Assembly: GCA_963735085.1 (NCBI GenBank)
Contig: CAVTJP010000005.1
Span: forward strand, 682,001-746,000
DNA length: 64,000 nucleotides
Reading direction: 5' to 3'
Origin: DATJGR01 sp963735085
GTDB lineage: Bacteria; Pseudomonadota; Gammaproteobacteria; Pseudomonadales; Azotimanducaceae
Both the position numbers and the translations under genes were made by a program. The notes under the pieces were generated by a model that was not told the DNA's origin, did not search any database, and was given only the letters and a program-made list of their open reading frames with translations. Positions 60,986 to 64,000 of the stretch are shown in pieces. The number at the start of each line of letters is the position of its first letter. The stretch's first letter is position 1.

Positions 60986-63532
60986 TCACCGTTGCCACAG
61001 AATGTGCGGCGCTTCGAGCGGAACTGCCACCGCGTCGCGACACGGCACCACGCGCGCCACGTAGTCCGACGCCGGCCGCGCCGCCGACACCGCCGCCGTA
61101 TAGACGTAGCTGCCCGGTGTGTCGGAAAGTTCGCGCAGACGCTGCATCGGTTGCCGTGCGACACCTCCAGCGCCTGCGCCATTCGAATACAGCTCAACGC
61201 ATACCGCATCCGGCTCGAGACGACCCAGATGCAACTGCACTTCGAACAAGTGCTCGTCTGAACGCGTTTCCATTTTGGCGTCGCCGAAGCGCAACTCGCC
61301 CCATAACGCGTTCAGGTTTCGGAGCCAGTCGGCGGTGGCTTTCCCTGCCGCGCCGCCGTCGGCGGCGCGCGCAGTGTAAGTGGCTGCAGCCGGCAGATAG
61401 TATCGTTCGGTGTACTCGCGAACGGCTCGATTGGTAGAGAAGACCGGCGTAAGCCGCGCCATGCTTTCGCGCATCCGCGCGATCCACGCGACGGGAACAC
61501 CGTTGGCGTCGCGCGCATAAAACTGCGGGATCACTTCGTTCTCCAGCAGGTTGTACAGCGCCTCGGCGTCCGCCGCGTCGCGAGACGGGTCGTCGCCGTG
61601 TTCGCGATCGTCGCCCAACGCCCAGCCGACATCCGGTGCGTAAGCCTCTGCCCACCAGCCGTCCAGCGTCGAGACGTTGATGCCACCGTTGACGAGCACC
61701 TTCATTCCGCTGGTGCCGCAGGCTTCCCACGGGCGTCGAGGGGTGTTCAGCCAGACGTCGACACCCTGCACGAGGTGTTCCGTCAGCAGCATGTTGTAGT
61801 CGGCCAGGAACATCGCGTGATCGCGCACGTCAGGTCGGCGCACGAACTGCGTCCACTGCTGGATCAGCGCCTGCCCTTCCGCGTCGGCGGGATGCGCTTT
61901 GCCCGCCATGATCAACTGCACCGGATGGTGTGGATTGGTCAGCAGGCGCACCAACCGCTCTGGATCGTGCAGCAGCAGATTCGGCCGCTTGTAGGTGGCG
62001 AAGCGACGTGCGAATCCCAGTGTCAGCCGGTTTGGTTGGAACAATGTCTTGGCCTGCGCCACGGCTTCGGGCGTCGCGCCGGACGCAGTCAGTTGTTGGG
62101 ACAGGTGAGTGCGCGCGTATTCGACGAGTGAGCGGGTCGCCGCCGTCCGAAACTGCCACAGATCGGCGTCAGGCACGCAGCGCATGTCTCGCTCCAGCGC
62201 CCCCGTCTCTCCCAGCCAACGCGCCTTGCCGCAAGAGCGAGTCCACAGGTCGTCGGCGTGTGGCGAGTCCCACGTCGGCATGTGCACACCGTTGGTGACG
62301 TGTCCGACCGGCATGTCGTCTTCCGGCCAGCGCGGAAACAGTGGTGAAAACAGGCGCCTGCTCACCTTACCGTGCAGTGCGCTGACGCCGTTCACCGCTC
62401 CGCTACCGTGGATTCCAAGATAGGCCATGTTGAACGGCTCCGTCGCGTCGCTCGGTGCAGCGCGACCGAGCGCGAGCAGTTCGTTGCGCGAGATGCCGAG
62501 CTGTTGCTCCGCATAACTGCCGAGATAGCGATCGATCAGCGCCGGTTCGAAACGATCGAAGCCTGCGGCGACAGCGGTGTGGGTGGTGAACAGATTGCCA
62601 GCCCGTGTGACCGCCAGTGCGACGTCGAACGGCTGCCCTGACGCTTCCATGAAGTCGCGCGCGCGCTCCAGTACTGCGAATGCAGCATGCCCTTCGTTTA
62701 GGTGGCAGACCTGTGGGCGAATGCCGAGTGCGCGCAGCAGCCGCCAACCCCCGATGCCGAGCACCAGTTCCTGTTTCAGTCGCAACTCCGACCCGCCACC
62801 GTACAACTCGCCGGTAATGCCGCGATGCACCGGAGCATTTGCCACATCGTTGCTATCCAACAGATACAGTTTGGTGCGACCGAGCTGGACCTGCCAGGCA
62901 CGTAGCCATACCGAATCACCCGGCAACGAAATTTCCAAACGCAGCCACTCGCCGCTGTCGTTGCGCAGCGGCGAGATCGGCAGCTGGCCCGGATCGTTGT
63001 ACGGATACAGCGCCTGCTGCGCGCCGTCGTTGTCGATCACCTGGCGAAAGTAGCCCTGGCTGTACAGCAATCCCACACCGATCACCGGCACGCCCAAATC
63101 GTCGGCGGTCTTGAGTTGATCCCCAGCGACGTTACCAAGCCCACCGGAATAGATCGGCAATACCTCACCCAGCATGAACTCCATGCTGAAGTATGCGACG
63201 CAAGCGAGCGCGGAGCCCGGATAGGTCTGCTGAAACCAGCCCGGCGCATCGACGGCGTCGCGGCGCGCCTGCACGAGATTCTCGACAGTGACTCTAAACT
63301 CGGAATCCTTCGAGAGCGCTTCGATCCGATCACGGGAAACCGTCTGTAGAATGGCCCATGGGTTATGCGTCCGTTCCCACAACGCCGGATTCAACCGCCG
63401 CCACACTTGATCGGCCGCGTGATTCCATGAGGAGCGCATGTCGAGCGCCAGTTCCATCAGAGAATCGAACCCTTCGACGTCGGCGCACAGCAGACGACTG
63501 ACCGTCTCGTCTGCGCGCGTGGCGACCGTCAT
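60986..63532 (-). CDS. glgP: Alpha-glucan (glycogen/starch) phosphorylase
   Basis: Phosphorylase (848 residues) that releases glucose-1-P from glycogen. It belongs to the AlgP-type family: FSMEFMLGEVLPIYSGGLG, VCHLNEGHAAFAVLERA, HVTNGVHMPTW, FARRFATYKRPNLLL, and the PLP-binding lysine in ACGTSGMKVLVNGG followed by STLDGWWAEAY. It starts overlapping the pgm stop (ATGA) and ends about 60 bases before xfp, placing sugar release directly ahead of phosphoketolase. Confidence 0.95.
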   Translation of the reverse strand: MTVATRADETVSRLLCADVEGFDSLMELALDMRSSWNHAADQVWRRLNPALWERTHNPWAILQTVSRDRIEALSKDSEFRVTVENLVQARRDAVDAPGWFQQTYPGSALACVAYFSMEFMLGEVLPIYSGGLGNVAGDQLKTADDLGVPVIGVGLLYSQGYFRQVIDNDGAQQALYPYNDPGQLPISPLRNDSGEWLRLEISLPGDSVWLRAWQVQLGRTKLYLLDSNDVANAPVHRGITGELYGGGSELRLKQELVLGIGGWRLLRALGIRPQVCHLNEGHAAFAVLERARDFMEASGQPFDVALAVTRAGNLFTTHTAVAAGFDRFEPALIDRYLGSYAEQQLGISRNELLALGRAAPSDATEPFNMAYLGIHGSGAVNGVSALHGKVSRRLFSPLFPRWPEDDMPVGHVTNGVHMPTWDSPHADDLWTRSCGKARWLGETGALERDMRCVPDADLWQFRTAATRSLVEYARTHLSQQLTASGATPEAVAQAKTLFQPNRLTLGFARRFATYKRPNLLLHDPERLVRLLTNPHHPVQLIMAGKAHPADAEGQALIQQWTQFVRRPDVRDHAMFLADYNMLLTEHLVQGVDVWLNTPRRPWEACGTSGMKVLVNGGINVSTLDGWWAEAYAPDVGWALGDDREHGDDPSRDAADAEALYNLLENEVIPQFYARDANGVPVAWIARMRESMARLTPVFSTNRAVREYTERYYLPAAATYTARAADGGAAGKATADWLRNLNALWGELRFGDAKMETRSDEHLFEVQLHLGRLEPDAVCVELYSNGAGAGGVARQPMQRLRELSDTPGSYVYTAAVSAARPASDYVARVVPCRDAVAVPLEAPHILWQR

Positions 63533-63999
63533 GCGCCCTCCCTCGATACCTGGTGACGGCTATCGCTGTCCCCACCAGGATGCGCCAACGCATCGCTGAC
63601 CATGGTTTGCGCTTCGCTCAATATGCGCTGCAGATGTTCAGCACCCTCGAAGCTCTCCGCATAAATCTTGTAGAGATTCTCCGTACCCGACGGACGCGCC
63701 GCGAACCAGCCGCTCCGGGCGACCACTTTCACACCGCCGATCGGCGCATCGTTGCCGGGCGCGCGTGTGAGTATCGCGTCGATGTTCTCACCGGCCAGTT
63801 GTGTGGAACGCACCTGCGCCGATGACAGATTCGACAACGTCTGTTTTTGCGCCGGTGTCGCTGGTGCTTCGATGCGGTCGTAAACCGGCTCGCCCAACTC
63901 ACGCACAAGTTCGCGGTACAACTCGCCCGGATCGCGGCCGCTGCGCGCGGTGATCTCCGCGGACAATAATGCCGAGACGATGCCGTCCTTGTCTGTGGT
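63529..63999 (-). CDS. pgm: Phosphoglucomutase, C-terminal part (gene continues past window edge)
   Basis: The last 156 residues of an alpha-D-phosphohexomutase, open to the right edge (reads TDKDGIVSALLSAEI there). The sugar-phosphate-binding loop ARPSGTENLYKIYAESF is diagnostic, and VYDRIEAPATPAQKQTL resembles the Pgm (glucose-1,6-bisphosphate type) family. It would turn glucose-1-P from the phosphorylase into glucose-6-P. The operon promoter must lie beyond the window. Confidence 0.9.
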   Translation of the reverse strand, partial: TTDKDGIVSALLSAEITARSGRDPGELYRELVRELGEPVYDRIEAPATPAQKQTLSNLSSAQVRSTQLAGENIDAILTRAPGNDAPIGGVKVVARSGWFAARPSGTENLYKIYAESFEGAEHLQRILSEAQTMVSDALAHPGGDSDSRHQVSREGA

Positions 64000-64000
64000 C

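Overview
The window comes from a GC-rich bacterium, most likely a beta- or gammaproteobacterium. The evidence is the tightly overlapping operons, a BamA/TamA-type outer-membrane barrel, NarL/FixJ-type two-component regulators, an N-type rotary ATPase operon of the kind found beside a normal F-ATPase, and a PEP synthase / phosphoketolase / cytosolic [NiFe]-hydrogenase set. It reads like a low-oxygen or dormancy locus: tandem universal stress proteins, sensor kinase and response regulators, ion-pumping ATPases, glycogen degradation, phosphoketolase, PEP synthase and a group-3b-like hydrogenase. No rRNA, tRNA, CRISPR array or intact insertion sequence was seen.

Layout, left to right. 2-823: 3' part of an ACR3 arsenite exporter. 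820-7370 (-): complete N-ATPase operon atpDCQRBEFAG. 7481-14746: two universal stress proteins, two small DUF2934 proteins, a sugar-phosphate nucleotidyltransferase, a receiver-only protein, a triple-PAS sensor kinase whose 5' end looks frameshifted, and two LuxR-type response regulators. 15081-16811: outer-membrane barrel. 16852-19348 (-): Zn/Mn-type ABC importer. 19505-24746: acetyl-CoA synthetase, pyruvate dehydrogenase E1 alpha, E1 beta and E2, and an acyl carrier protein as one operon. 24769-30959: an unknown alpha-helical protein, a Pcm-erythromycin esterase fusion and a P2-type cation ATPase. 31104-32428: a Met-rich exported protein and an APH-type kinase with chimeric flanks. 32470-40126: two 85-bp direct repeats bracketing about 7.5 kb that holds an acyl-CoA dehydrogenase and two SDRs (+), then HupE, a parvulin and a DUF3604 protein (-). 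40491-41609: two small membrane proteins.

From the right edge back to about 41.7 kb (41609-40905 if DUF1003 is included), one strand carries an essentially unbroken run: pgm, glgP, xfp, an APC permease, a P3A H+-ATPase, a HAD hydrolase, ppsA, hydrogenase beta, a cNMP-binding protein, hydrogenase gamma, delta and alpha, a maturation protease, hypA, hypF, hypC, hypD, hypE and DUF1003. Most neighbours overlap and no gap exceeds about 80 bp. Together they could take glycogen through glucose-1-P and glucose-6-P to the phosphoketolase cleavage (acetyl-P), return pyruvate to PEP, and exchange NAD(P)H electrons with H2 through the hydrogenase. This is inferred from gene content, not shown.

Points of most interest: the hydrogenase/phosphoketolase/glycogen super-operon; a HypA without its zinc cysteines; a likely AUC start codon in the cNMP-binding gene; the PDH operon ending in an ACP; the repeat-bracketed module; and a chimeric seam in front of the aph-like gene made of fragments of two other genes in this window.
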